64,000 nucleotides of DNA. Origin: JAFGPJ01 sp964612465 (GTDB lineage: Bacteria; Planctomycetota; Phycisphaerae; Sedimentisphaerales; Anaerobacaceae). Position 1 is the first letter of the stretch; the number at the start of each line of letters is the position of its first letter. The stretch covers positions 1 to 64,000 of the forward strand of contig CAZTDF010000002.1 of assembly GCA_964612465.1 (NCBI GenBank). Direction: 5' to 3'. The notes under the pieces were generated by a model. It was not told where the DNA came from and searched no databases. It worked only from the letters and a program-made list of their open reading frames with translations. Positions 23,970 through 33,569 of the stretch are shown here, one piece after another. A program made the translations under genes and the position numbers.

Positions 23970-26023
23970 GCTTTACGGAATGGATATTCCTGTTAGGCGG
24001 ACTCGCAGTCGTCGGGCCCGTGATTGCGCATCTACTGGCGAAGCCGCGATACCGACGCCTGCCGTTCACCATGCTCCGGTTCCTGCGCACGGGACAGGTC
24101 GAGAGCCGGTCCCGGCGAAAGCTGCGCGATCTGCTGATTCTGCTGCTTCGCTGCGCGATCATTGTTCTTATCGCCATGCTTTTTGCCCGGCCGCTGCTGC
24201 ATACCCGCCTTAATCCTTCGCAGTCAAGATCTTTCCATTACCTCGGTCTGGACAATTCGATGTCAATGGCATACTCCGATGGCGGCGGCAGTTATCTCGA
24301 AAAGCTGAAAAGTTCGGCGGTCGATTATATACGCTTGGCCCGGGACGATGCTCTGTTCTATATTTGTGCTCTGGCCTCGGGGAATTGGATGCAGGGACTG
24401 GGTAAAGAGCAGGCACTGGCTGAGGTAAAGGGCCTGAAGGTTGAGCCGGGCTGCACAAATGTGGCGGATTTTCTTTCGAGGCTTAGCCAAGCCAACCGTG
24501 CGGAGCATTCGAGTGACAATGTATCGGTACTTCTGCTGAGTGATTTTACGCCCAATACGCTGAGGCAATTTATCAATGTAGCGGAACCTGCCCCTGTTTA
24601 CAAAATCGATTATGAGCCGATTGTCTCATCTAAAACGATAAATAATGCCGCGATAACGGGCGCTCACGTTATTGGCCTTGCCGAAGGTAAGCTGACAATA
24701 AACGCCGCTGTCGTCAATTACGGGCAGGTTCGGCAGAATCGGCGGTTAACAGCCATGACCGGAGCGAATAAATCGGCACCGGTAGATATCAATCTGTCCG
24801 CGAATCAGCGAAACATCTTTCAGGTGCAGCTCGACGTTGGCGCCGCCGGGCGGCAGTCGTCTGTCCTGCCCGTGGAATTAAACTTGTCTGACGGCGATGG
24901 TCTTAGCCGGGACGATACTTTTTACATGGCGGTTTCCATACCCGGGCATGAGGACATAAACGTTCTTCTTGCCGGCGAGGGCGAAAATCGAATGTTTTTG
25001 CTTAAAACTGCAACCGATACGCTGTCGCGAACGAGTTCGTACGATGCGTTGAGAATTAAGCAGGTTCCAATGAGCCAGCTTGCTGATTCGGATCTGGACT
25101 GGGCTGATGTGGTAGTCTGCTCGGCAATTACGGATCGGCTTGGTGATTTAGCATCGAACATCGAGAGTTTTGTGAAGGCAGGCGGCAGGTTTGTTTGTTT
25201 TGTTACCGAGGCGGTTGTTCCAGAGGCTGCCAGGCAGTTATGGCAGCGAGATATTCTTGCGGCGCTGCCGGGAAAATGTATCAATGAACGAATGTATATA
25301 CAACCAAAGCCTACTAACAACCGAGCCCCCGGCGTGGACCATATCGCAGCAAGGTCTCTGTCAAATTACAGGATCGACAAGGTTCTTCTAAAAGGCTGCC
25401 TCGAATGTGAACCGCATCCTGAAGCCCGGCTGCTGTGGGAATTGCAGAACGGCTTCGGTCTGGTCTATCTTAAAAGTCTCGGCAGCGGCACTTCTATTCT
25501 TGTCAATACCAGCGTGGACGATTCGCTCGGATCGCTGACTAAGTCGAATGCATCCGTTGCTTTTTGTCGGTATTTGCTGGGAGAGAGTCATCAGATCGAC
25601 GAGTACTGTTTTAGTCGTGATGAGCCGATCGTGCTGCCGATGTCCGGTAGAGGCCAGGCATTTGCCGGACAAGAGCAAATATGGATCGAGATTTGTGACG
25701 GCGCACATCGCCGGGCAGTAGTGGCCGAGTCATCCCTGCTGGTGCCCGACCCGGCGGGCATCGGATGGGTCAAGACGCTCGGCAAGCCGACGATTTACGC
25801 GGGGATTAATTTGCCGCAGGGAGAAACTGATATGACCAAGCCCGTCGCTGCGGAACTTGCCGGCGTTATGAGCCGGGTATTCGCGACCGGCGCCGAAAGT
25901 GATATCTCCGAAGCTGGAGTAGTCCGTGACAAAAAAAACAGGCCTCTTTGGAAGATATTTGCATGGACACTTATTCTGCTGCTCCTGGCCGAACCGGCTG
26001 TCGCTAACCGATTGAAGCGGTAG
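23966..26023 (+). CDS. BatA-like membrane protein with VWA-type domain
   Basis: A 685-residue protein if it starts at the GTG overlapping the previous stop. The N-terminus is the aerotolerance-regulator (BatA) N-domain: a first helix at 5-22 (W-I-F-L-L-G-G-L-A-V-V-G-P-V-I-A-H-L-L) and a second helix at about 60-78. A VWA-like domain follows with D-N-S-M-S-M. The long middle part is beta-rich, and a last helix stands at the extreme C-terminus. Proteins of this design are typical of planctomycete MoxR clusters. Their cellular role is not known. Confidence 0.88.
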   Translation: MSFTEWIFLLGGLAVVGPVIAHLLAKPRYRRLPFTMLRFLRTGQVESRSRRKLRDLLILLLRCAIIVLIAMLFARPLLHTRLNPSQSRSFHYLGLDNSMSMAYSDGGGSYLEKLKSSAVDYIRLARDDALFYICALASGNWMQGLGKEQALAEVKGLKVEPGCTNVADFLSRLSQANRAEHSSDNVSVLLLSDFTPNTLRQFINVAEPAPVYKIDYEPIVSSKTINNAAITGAHVIGLAEGKLTINAAVVNYGQVRQNRRLTAMTGANKSAPVDINLSANQRNIFQVQLDVGAAGRQSSVLPVELNLSDGDGLSRDDTFYMAVSIPGHEDINVLLAGEGENRMFLLKTATDTLSRTSSYDALRIKQVPMSQLADSDLDWADVVVCSAITDRLGDLASNIESFVKAGGRFVCFVTEAVVPEAARQLWQRDILAALPGKCINERMYIQPKPTNNRAPGVDHIAARSLSNYRIDKVLLKGCLECEPHPEARLLWELQNGFGLVYLKSLGSGTSILVNTSVDDSLGSLTKSNASVAFCRYLLGESHQIDEYCFSRDEPIVLPMSGRGQAFAGQEQIWIEICDGAHRRAVVAESSLLVPDPAGIGWVKTLGKPTIYAGINLPQGETDMTKPVAAELAGVMSRVFATGAESDISEAGVVRDKKNRPLWKIFAWTLILLLLAEPAVANRLKR

Positions 26024-26220
26024 AAAAGGTTTGATTATGGCTGAGAATGTGGAAGAAAAACTTAANNNNNNNNNNNNNNNNNNNNNNNNNNNNNNNNNNN
26101 NNNNNNNNNNNNNNNNNNNNNNNNNNNNNNNNNNNNNNNNNNNNNNNNNNNNNNNNNNNNNNNNNATTGAAGCGGTAGAAAAGGTTTGATTATGGCTGAG
26201 AATGTGGAAGAAAAACTTAA
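26011..26220. other. Artefactual assembly gap with 55-base duplicated flanks
   Basis: The 55 bases at 26011-26065 recur exactly at 26166-26220, on either side of 100 N. The two contig ends therefore overlap, and the true sequence is most likely continuous with 155 bases fewer. With the overlap collapsed, the BatA-like stop and the next start lie 13 bases apart. Confidence 0.95.
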
Positions 26221-29200
26221 TGCTCTTGTCGCAAGGGTGGGAAAGGTCAGGCGATGGCTGGTGACGCTTGCGATTCTTAAAGTCGCGGCGATGTGCCTGA
26301 TTTTTGTCTCGGTCTTTACTGGTTTTTATGCGTGGCTCGATCATCGGCTGAACTTTGACGAAATCGCCCGAATCACGGCGTTTATTCTGCTCGTTGCCGG
26401 TCTTGCTTTTCTATTGCACAGGCTGACAAAATTATTGCTCGGCCATATATCCTGCAGCGTCGCTGCGAATTACATTGAGAACAAAAGGAGTTTTAACCAG
26501 CAGCTTGTCACGGCCGTCGAATATTACGAGAACAAGCAGGATTACCCTTACTCGAAAGCCCTTGCCGGGCAGCTCGTGTTGCAGGTGGACAAAGAGAGCG
26601 GAGAATTCAGGTTCGATTCGACGGTTGAAAAATGGCAGGGGTATGTTCTGGGAGCGGTGATTTTATTTGGTCTTGTCGCAGCGACGTTTTACGTCCGTGA
26701 CAACTATGTCTATTTTTCTTCGTACTTTGCCCGGCTGATGAGTCCGCTGGCTTCTGTTGAGCCGTTGTCATCCACACATCTGCAATCTGTCACGAAGGAC
26801 ATCGTTGCCGAACCGGATTCTGAGGTGAAATTTGCAGCCGAGATTAAAGGCCGTGTGCCGGAATTGGGAAAACTTGTACTTGTCGAGCTTAAACCGGGAG
26901 CGACAGATAGTAGTCAGGAGCATAAACTTCAGGAAATGCAAATCCGGCCGCGCAGCGGCGAAGGAAAAACAGCACAATTCGAGGCTGCGAAGTCTTTCTC
27001 GCAACCGGGCAAGTTCAAATATCGGTTTGAGACGGATTCTGCCGCTACCGAGTGGCACGAGCTGAACATATCTCCGGCGCCGGGGATAGAGAGTATGGCC
27101 GCTAAAGTCACGCTGCCGAGAAGGCCGCCGAGAAGAAAATGGGTCAAACCTTATACCGAGCAGATTGAGAATAATACGCTGGAAGTCATTCCGGGCAGCA
27201 GTGTGACGCTGGATGTGCAAGCCACTGAAAAGCTCAGCGAGTTTATGGCGACCGGGCCGGATGGCAAGCAGGTCACAAGGCAATTAAACGGGGCGGAAGA
27301 ATTCTCCTTTCATTTTACTGCGGACAAAAACGGCTCGGCAAAATTCAGTCTTGTCGGCGAGCAGGGGCTGGTTAATGAAAACGTGCCCGACCTGCAGGTG
27401 ATTGTCAAGATGGATGAGCCTCCGAAATTCAAGCTGGTATCGCCGGACGGTGATTATCCGGCGACGAACGTTGCGAGCGTGCCGGTTACGTTCGAGGTGA
27501 CCGACGATTTCGGGCTGGAATCTGTAAAAATGTGCATGGAAATACCCGGCCGGGATCCCAAAGAGATAGTGATTCCGGTCGAAGAGGGGGCCAGGAGCAA
27601 AGAGTTCACACATATAATCGAGTTGGAAGAGTACGAGCTGACAGTTGGCGACAGCGTGCTGTTTTACGCCGAGGCAACGGATATCGATACGGGCTCGGAA
27701 CCGGCGAACCGTACTTCGAGCAGTGACGTGTATTTTATCGAGATCAGGCCATATCGGCAAAATTGGGTCCCGATGCCCGGCGGAGGAAAGTCACAGACAG
27801 GGGCTTCGCCTCAGGTGGAGCTGTTGAATATTCTCGAATACACACGGGCGATTCTTAAGAAGACATGGGCGATTGCAAGCAAGCCGGAACTGACAGAGCA
27901 GGACCGTTCAAGATTGGGATTCATAAACCAGGATGTCCGGTACTGCGGCGAGCAAGTGGCATTGATTCGTGACGATTCTCAGTACGGCTTCCAGGCGACT
28001 CATAAGGCCGTGCTCAACGAGGTTATACGGTATTATCAGCAGGCGAGCGGGCATTTGGCTGCGCATGATGCGGCATCGGCTATGGTTCCTGAGAAAATCG
28101 CTTATCGTATTCTGCGTAAGTTCATCATCGAATTGGAACTGGCCTGGAGCCCGCCCAGCAGCAGCCAGGGCCAGCAGCCGAAGAAACCCGACAGCGTGAA
28201 ATTGCAGGAGAAACCTGAATTTACCGGCTATGAGAAAGAGCGAATTGAAGGCCAGTTGAAGAAGATGCAGCAAAAGCTGGACAAGCTGACCAGGGAGCAG
28301 GGAGAATTACAATGGTCTTTTGAAAACTTTCTCGAACAACAGGCCGAAGAGAAAAAAACTGCACAGAAAAGCACAGACGACAGTCAATCAAAAAAGAACG
28401 CCGAAAAACAGGATCAGGATGCATCGAATGCCGGGCAGCAAAGCGAGGCCACCGGGCAAAAAGCCGAAAATAATTCGGAAGGACAAGGTTCAATGAGTAG
28501 GATGGGCAACTCGTTTGCCCATGCTGCATCGGAAACCGCATGGGCAGGAGAACCTGCCCATCCTACAACTTCTGATGCAGAGGCTCAGGGCAGCGGGCAA
28601 GACGGCAGCGCGAACGCTGAAGCCAGACTCCGAATGCTCCAGGCGAAGCAGCGGGCCCTGCAGGAGCAGGTTACGCAGTTAAAGCGAGAACTTCAGGAGC
28701 TGCCGGAAAGCTCGGACGGCGGTAAAAGTAAAGGCCGGGCGCAAGCGCAAGAACACCTGAGCGAGGCCGCTGCCAGGATGGAAGACTTTCAGAATGAAAT
28801 GGCTGAGGCCCGCTATCGTGCGAAGATGAACGAGCAAAAATCAAATAACGCTGTCGCCCGGATGGACTCAGCCAAACGTGAGCTTGGCTTAGCTAAAGAG
28901 GCGCTTAATGGTGAGCTTGCGATGAGCAATGAACAGAAGCTCGCACAGAAGGCTCAGGAAATGGCCGAGCAGCTTATTGAGGATGCGGATGCCCTTGCTA
29001 AATCTGTCACCAGTGCAGAACGCGAGCAGATGCTGGCCCGGCTCGAAGCTGCCAAGCGGCTGCTTGAAATGATGCCGGAGCCGCAGTGGGCAACCGTAGA
29101 TAAGGCTGGGGGGACGCAGTCAGGAGCAGGCCTTGTTCTGACTAAGAATCCGAATTTGGTTTCGGCGGAAGCGGCAAGTGAAATGGCTCGACGGTTTTGG

Positions 29201-29335
29201 TCTATCGCCATAAGAGCGAAAAAACAACGACAGCAGTGGATTGAAGATGAACCTTCGGATGTAGAGTTTTATGGACAGGAGAATGAGTTTTTTGAAAACG
29301 CAGCAAAGTATGATCAGGAGCCGGTGAAAAAATGA
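26192..29335 (+). CDS. Large membrane protein with long coiled-coil C-terminus (MoxR cluster)
   Basis: About 1047 residues, starting at the ATG after AAAGG. Three hydrophobic helices lie at about 22-46, 60-78 and 152-172, the arrangement of DUF4175-like proteins. A long periplasmic beta-rich region follows (about 200-545). The last 350 residues are Gln/Glu/Lys-rich coiled coil with an Ala/Gly/Ser/Gln linker. A palindromic DNA repeat is embedded in frame in the linker (about residues 769-792). It overlaps the next gene by four bases. The family is typical of planctomycete Bat-like clusters; function unknown. Confidence 0.85.
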   Translation: MAENVEEKLNALVARVGKVRRWLVTLAILKVAAMCLIFVSVFTGFYAWLDHRLNFDEIARITAFILLVAGLAFLLHRLTKLLLGHISCSVAANYIENKRSFNQQLVTAVEYYENKQDYPYSKALAGQLVLQVDKESGEFRFDSTVEKWQGYVLGAVILFGLVAATFYVRDNYVYFSSYFARLMSPLASVEPLSSTHLQSVTKDIVAEPDSEVKFAAEIKGRVPELGKLVLVELKPGATDSSQEHKLQEMQIRPRSGEGKTAQFEAAKSFSQPGKFKYRFETDSAATEWHELNISPAPGIESMAAKVTLPRRPPRRKWVKPYTEQIENNTLEVIPGSSVTLDVQATEKLSEFMATGPDGKQVTRQLNGAEEFSFHFTADKNGSAKFSLVGEQGLVNENVPDLQVIVKMDEPPKFKLVSPDGDYPATNVASVPVTFEVTDDFGLESVKMCMEIPGRDPKEIVIPVEEGARSKEFTHIIELEEYELTVGDSVLFYAEATDIDTGSEPANRTSSSDVYFIEIRPYRQNWVPMPGGGKSQTGASPQVELLNILEYTRAILKKTWAIASKPELTEQDRSRLGFINQDVRYCGEQVALIRDDSQYGFQATHKAVLNEVIRYYQQASGHLAAHDAASAMVPEKIAYRILRKFIIELELAWSPPSSSQGQQPKKPDSVKLQEKPEFTGYEKERIEGQLKKMQQKLDKLTREQGELQWSFENFLEQQAEEKKTAQKSTDDSQSKKNAEKQDQDASNAGQQSEATGQKAENNSEGQGSMSRMGNSFAHAASETAWAGEPAHPTTSDAEAQGSGQDGSANAEARLRMLQAKQRALQEQVTQLKRELQELPESSDGGKSKGRAQAQEHLSEAAARMEDFQNEMAEARYRAKMNEQKSNNAVARMDSAKRELGLAKEALNGELAMSNEQKLAQKAQEMAEQLIEDADALAKSVTSAEREQMLARLEAAKRLLEMMPEPQWATVDKAGGTQSGAGLVLTKNPNLVSAEAASEMARRFWSIAIRAKKQRQQWIEDEPSDVEFYGQENEFFENAAKYDQEPVKK
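28497..28566. repeat. Palindromic repeat inside a coding region
   Basis: GTAGGATGGGCA at the left end and TGCCCATCCTAC at the right end are perfect inverse complements. A second inverted pair (TGCCCATGC with GCATGGGCA) lies inside. The 70-base element is translated in frame as part of the linker of the large coiled-coil protein. Confidence 0.85.
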
Positions 29336-31617
29336 TATTCGCTGACTATCCCGGACATCTTATTGCAGTATTGCTTTTAATTGTCTCTGCCGTGCTTATC
29401 TTCTTTGTCTTCCGCTCCAGCGAATTGCACAAGGCTGCCCGGCAGTCATACAGGTGGCCGTTGATGGCGCTGCAATATATTGCGATTGTCATATTGCTGT
29501 TGATTCTGTGGAATCCGTCACGGTCTAAAACGAGCGAGACTCTATCGAGAAATTCGGTTCTGGCTTTTTTCGATACGAGCGAGAGCATGTCGATTGTTGA
29601 AGACGGGCGGATCAACCGGCTGGATAGGGCGCTTGATATATTTCGAGAGAAGTTTCGCCCTGACGATGTGGACAGCCCCGGTTATAAGGTCTTCGGATTC
29701 GACCGGCAGGCTTATCATAGCGGCACATCGAATTTTCTGCGGCGCTGGGGCCCACAAACGGATATGCACAGTCTTCTGGCAGTGATGGGCAATTATGACT
29801 TTGCAGAAGAATCACTTGATTCTAAAAGTGCGCAAAATTCCGATCCGGGAGTATCAGATGATAAAAAAAGCAGGGTCGTCGGGGCGGTCATTTTCACGGA
29901 CGGCCGGGCCGACGACAATAATATTCGCTCATATCAGTCCGGCAACTCCGAAAACGGCAATGAAGGCCTGACGGATCTGCCGCTTCGCAGCAGGGATTTT
30001 CAAATTGCCATTATCGGCGTCGGTTCGAGAGAGCGTCAAACCGACATAGCGATAAAATCGATAAATGCACCTTCACGGATTGCGATTGATACAGCCTGTG
30101 TAATACAGGTTGTCGTTAGCGCAAGGAATTTTCAGAATCAGCCAGTGACAATTGAATTGCTCAAAGACGATTACGTAGTAGATTCGAAGCAGATTCCCGC
30201 CGAAGTATTTAACAAGGCTCGGCGCCGAAGCGATTCTTCAGCCAAAGATGTAACGGCAGAGTTCACTATCGGAGCCGATAGCGTCGGCAGCTATAGTTTT
30301 TCTATCCGTGCAAAGGCGCTCGAGCACGAAACGAATCTGGCAAATAACGCTCGCAGTACGATGGTCGATGTCGTTGAAGAAACCAGGCTCAAGGTTCTTT
30401 TATATTCGCAAGTAGCCAATTTCGATATAGGCAAGCTCAGGCAGGTTTTGGCCAGAGACGAAAAGATTGAGCTGGACCTGGGCCTGGATGTAATTCGCAC
30501 GCCCATATTGGCTAAGAACGTCGCCCGGACGTATGGATATGTCGGGCTTCCTGAGGACCGGCAGGGATTTAACCGGTACGATATTATCATTCTCGGTCCC
30601 TGCGAACTCGACGCTTTAACGGAGGCCCAGATTGCCGGTCTGTATAGTTTTGTAGTTGACAGGGGGGGCGGACTTATTTTGCTGCCGGGCAAGGCCGAAT
30701 TTGGACCAGCCGAGTGGACAAACAGGAAGGCAAAAGCCCTGATGCCGGTGATCTTCGATGCTGGCAATCCGACAATTTGGCCGAGCAGCCCGGGACAGAT
30801 AGAACTGACTCTTGAGGCGGTTGACGGCAAATTGCTCGACCAGGGATCGCTGCAGGACATCGATGGGCCGGCCTGCCCCTTTTACCGAATTATCAGTCAC
30901 AAGCCTGCCTCGACAACACTGGCTACGATTAAAGAGATCCCTGTTATTTCTGTTCATCGAGTGGGGCGGGGCAGGGTATGCCTGCTCAATATTTCCAGGC
31001 TTTTCTCGCTGTACCGCGAAGACATGCAGGGTGGCTGGCTCTATAAGATGATGGCCGGGCTTACCGCTCAAATGGGCAGAGTGACGTCACGGGAAGCAGC
31101 GATAGAATTATTCGCGGAGAAGGCTACCGGGCAAATAAACAAGATAAAGTTCGAGGCCTATGTCTGCGACAATTCGTTCGTCCCTGTTGCCGGTGCTAAC
31201 GTGCTGCTTAATATCCGGGATGAAGTTTTAAGAATGATCCAGGTTGATCGCGGGTACTACGTCGCCCAAGTCGAAGATGTGCAGGACCAGTCGATTGTAG
31301 CGACGGCACAGGCCGAGGTTAATGGCGTGTTCCTTGGTGAGAAGACTATTGCCGTGAATCTGCCGCCGGTTAAGACTGAGATGGCGAATGTCGAGCTGGA
31401 CGAAAAATTTCTCCGGGAGCTTGCGGGAAAACTCGATGGCAAATATTTCTACGCTGACGATGTTGACGGCGATATCACAAAGATGTTTGAGGCGCAAACG
31501 CGGATGGGTAGTTCCCGCCGGATGACAAGTATCTGGCCCGGTTGGCCTCTGCTTTTTGTTTTGTGCATGATACTTAGCGTAAGCTGGTTACTAAGGCGCG
31601 CTATTGGTCTGGTTTGA
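29332..31617 (+). CDS. Membrane protein with VWA-like and glutamine-amidotransferase-like domains
   Basis: A 761-residue protein beginning in an ATGA overlap with the previous gene. Two N-terminal helices (about 9-26 and 41-60) are followed by a VWA-like domain with F-F-D-T-S-E-S-M. A middle beta domain leads to a class-I glutamine-amidotransferase-like fold (D-I-I-I-L-G-P-C-E-L-D, D-R-G-G-G-L-I-L-L-P-G). A C-terminal helix closes the protein (L-L-F-V-L-C-M-I-L-S-V-S-W-L-L). This domain order is characteristic of planctomycete Bat-like clusters. No catalytic Cys-His-Glu triad is evident in the amidotransferase-like part, so it is probably structural. Confidence 0.88.
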   Translation: MIFADYPGHLIAVLLLIVSAVLIFFVFRSSELHKAARQSYRWPLMALQYIAIVILLLILWNPSRSKTSETLSRNSVLAFFDTSESMSIVEDGRINRLDRALDIFREKFRPDDVDSPGYKVFGFDRQAYHSGTSNFLRRWGPQTDMHSLLAVMGNYDFAEESLDSKSAQNSDPGVSDDKKSRVVGAVIFTDGRADDNNIRSYQSGNSENGNEGLTDLPLRSRDFQIAIIGVGSRERQTDIAIKSINAPSRIAIDTACVIQVVVSARNFQNQPVTIELLKDDYVVDSKQIPAEVFNKARRRSDSSAKDVTAEFTIGADSVGSYSFSIRAKALEHETNLANNARSTMVDVVEETRLKVLLYSQVANFDIGKLRQVLARDEKIELDLGLDVIRTPILAKNVARTYGYVGLPEDRQGFNRYDIIILGPCELDALTEAQIAGLYSFVVDRGGGLILLPGKAEFGPAEWTNRKAKALMPVIFDAGNPTIWPSSPGQIELTLEAVDGKLLDQGSLQDIDGPACPFYRIISHKPASTTLATIKEIPVISVHRVGRGRVCLLNISRLFSLYREDMQGGWLYKMMAGLTAQMGRVTSREAAIELFAEKATGQINKIKFEAYVCDNSFVPVAGANVLLNIRDEVLRMIQVDRGYYVAQVEDVQDQSIVATAQAEVNGVFLGEKTIAVNLPPVKTEMANVELDEKFLRELAGKLDGKYFYADDVDGDITKMFEAQTRMGSSRRMTSIWPGWPLLFVLCMILSVSWLLRRAIGLV

Positions 31618-31634
31618 AAGGTATAACGGCTGTT

Positions 31635-32468
31635 ATGAAAAGGACAATATTTGCAATTCTGTTGCTTATAGTAAGTGGGTCTCCGCATTTCGAAGCGTTT
31701 GGTGCCGAACAAAGCACGAAGTCTAAGGAGAGCGGAAAGACTTATGTCCTGATTGTCGGCGGTATCAATAGGGACTCGAAAGAGCGCTTGGCGAAAGACC
31801 GGGCGGTTACGGACCTTGGCCGGTTTTTCCTCGATATTGCCAAAGTAAAATCCGACAGGTTGAGAGTCCTGATTGATAGCAAATCAACAGCTCGGAAAGA
31901 TTCGGGAATTTCGACAGCCGGGAACTTGAAGGAGCAAATGGATAGATTCGCAGCTACAGTTAATCCTGAGGACAGGTTCATATTTTACTATACAGGTCAG
32001 GCCAATGTAGTCTCGGAGGCTCTGCGTTTGAATCTTCCCGGCCCGGACATAACTCATGAGCAGTTGGCCGAATTGATAAACGCGGTTAAAGCGTCTTCGA
32101 TGCTGATTGTGCTGGATTGCCCGGGTGCAGGTCTGGCAGTAAAGGCTGTTACGGGGCGGGGCAGAATTGTTATCGGCGCCTGTACCGCGGAACAGCATTA
32201 CAGCACGAAGTTCAGCGAATATTTTGTGCCGGCATTAATTGACGAGGAGGGTGATGTCGATGGTAATGGCAGGATTTCGCTGCTGGAGGCGTTCACATCC
32301 GCTTGCAGGGGCGTGGATGATTTCTATCGCCTTGGATCCCTGCTGACAACAGAGACGCCGGTCCTGGAAGATAACGCGGATGGCGTTGCGAGCAGGCAGC
32401 CCTGGAAATATGAGCAAAACAGAGTTGACGGTTTGGCCGCCTCAAGGTTTTTCCTCTCAGGCAAATAG
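31635..32468 (+). CDS. Exported caspase-like protein lacking the catalytic histidine
   Basis: A 277-residue protein with a 24-residue leader. The mature part has the clan-CD (caspase/gingipain) layout: strand Y-V-L-I-V-G-G-I-N, then R-F-I-F-Y-Y-T-G-Q122 where active enzymes have Y-S-G-H-G, then L-I-V-L-D-C162 where active ones have D-(A/S)-C. The cysteine is present but glutamine stands in place of the histidine, so proteolytic activity is doubtful. An EF-hand-like D-V-D-G-N-G-R-I-S-L-L-E-A follows at about 201-213. It sits between the VWA/amidotransferase-like gene and the DUF4159 gene. An in-frame TTG 21 bases upstream is an alternative start. Confidence 0.65.
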   Translation: MKRTIFAILLLIVSGSPHFEAFGAEQSTKSKESGKTYVLIVGGINRDSKERLAKDRAVTDLGRFFLDIAKVKSDRLRVLIDSKSTARKDSGISTAGNLKEQMDRFAATVNPEDRFIFYYTGQANVVSEALRLNLPGPDITHEQLAELINAVKASSMLIVLDCPGAGLAVKAVTGRGRIVIGACTAEQHYSTKFSEYFVPALIDEEGDVDGNGRISLLEAFTSACRGVDDFYRLGSLLTTETPVLEDNADGVASRQPWKYEQNRVDGLAASRFFLSGK

Positions 32469-32485
32469 CAGAAAAGAGTTGTTCA

Positions 32486-33364
32486 ATGAATGAAGAAAGT
32501 GGACAGATGAATCGAAGGCAATTCCTGAAGAGAGCGGGCGGGGCTGTGCTCGGTACGGCATGTACAACGGCCGGCCTTGCCTCGGCTGTTGAAGAATCGG
32601 ATTCCGAAAAAGGTCCGGACGACCTCGATATGTATGATTTTGTGATGCCGAGAGTCAAATATGCTCATGAATCGAAGGAAGTCGACCGGTGGAATGTCCG
32701 CCCAGGTGGGGATGCGAACTTATTAAGGCAGCTAAGGTCGGTAATCCGCTGTAAGATCAAGCCAATATATGGAGCGTACGACTGGCAGCCGCAATGGGCA
32801 ATGGAAGGCCAACTCAACGCAGTGGTCTCATTTGACGAACTGCAAAAACTGAAGAAATATCCGTTTCTATTTATGACCGGAGAAAACCATTACAAGTTCG
32901 ATGACAGGCAGAAAGCCAACTTAAGAGCATATATTACCCGTGGCGGATTTCTGCTGATGGACGATTGTGTTGTAGGTTCGGGCGGCGATTTCTTCTATCA
33001 AAGCTCTTATGAGCTGCTTGAGCAGGTTTTTGGAAATAGAGCCGTGCAGTCAATACCGTTGCAGCACGAGATATTTCATAACGTGTATGACCTTGGCGAT
33101 AAAGGCCTGCCGTATATGGAGCGTCAGAATCGTGTGTTTCTACCGGGCATGAGACAGCCAAGGCAGGTGGGATTACCGTATATGCACGGCCAGAATCACG
33201 GCGCCAGGGGAGTTTTTATCGGCGACCGCCTCGCGATTTTTCTAAGCTCAACCGATATTCACTGCGGCTGGTGCGACAGCAACGGTTTTGAATTCGGCAG
33301 GCAAAATTATGAAAAAGCCATTCAAATGGGGATTAACATTATTATGTACGCCATTTCGCACTGA
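32486..33364 (+). CDS. DUF4159 protein with Tat-type leader
   Basis: A 292-residue protein; an internal ATG at 32507 is an alternative start. The leader contains the twin-arginine motif N-R-R-Q-F-L-K-R before a hydrophobic stretch, so it should be exported folded. The mature part has the DUF4159 pattern, with Y-P-F-L-F-M-T-G-E, L-R-A-Y-I-T-R-G-G-F-L-L-M-D-D-C and S-S-T-D-I-H-C-G-W. DUF4159 proteins resemble glutamine-amidotransferase folds and often lie at the end of MoxR/Bat-like clusters. Function unknown. Confidence 0.88.
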   Translation: MNEESGQMNRRQFLKRAGGAVLGTACTTAGLASAVEESDSEKGPDDLDMYDFVMPRVKYAHESKEVDRWNVRPGGDANLLRQLRSVIRCKIKPIYGAYDWQPQWAMEGQLNAVVSFDELQKLKKYPFLFMTGENHYKFDDRQKANLRAYITRGGFLLMDDCVVGSGGDFFYQSSYELLEQVFGNRAVQSIPLQHEIFHNVYDLGDKGLPYMERQNRVFLPGMRQPRQVGLPYMHGQNHGARGVFIGDRLAIFLSSTDIHCGWCDSNGFEFGRQNYEKAIQMGINIIMYAISH

Positions 33365-33569
33365 GCCGGTTCCGGCAGAATGTGCATGACATTCAGATAC
33401 TCCCTTAAAAGTTATTGCCTAAACTGCTGATAATATGCTATAATAAGTGGTGTATGCTTGATTGATTAACTAAACTTATATCTGCGATTTCATCTTTCTG
33501 AGGTCCCAAAGTGGCAGAGGTGAAGATGCAGTTGACGGCCTAAGCCATTGTTGAGGAAGGGATTAGAAG

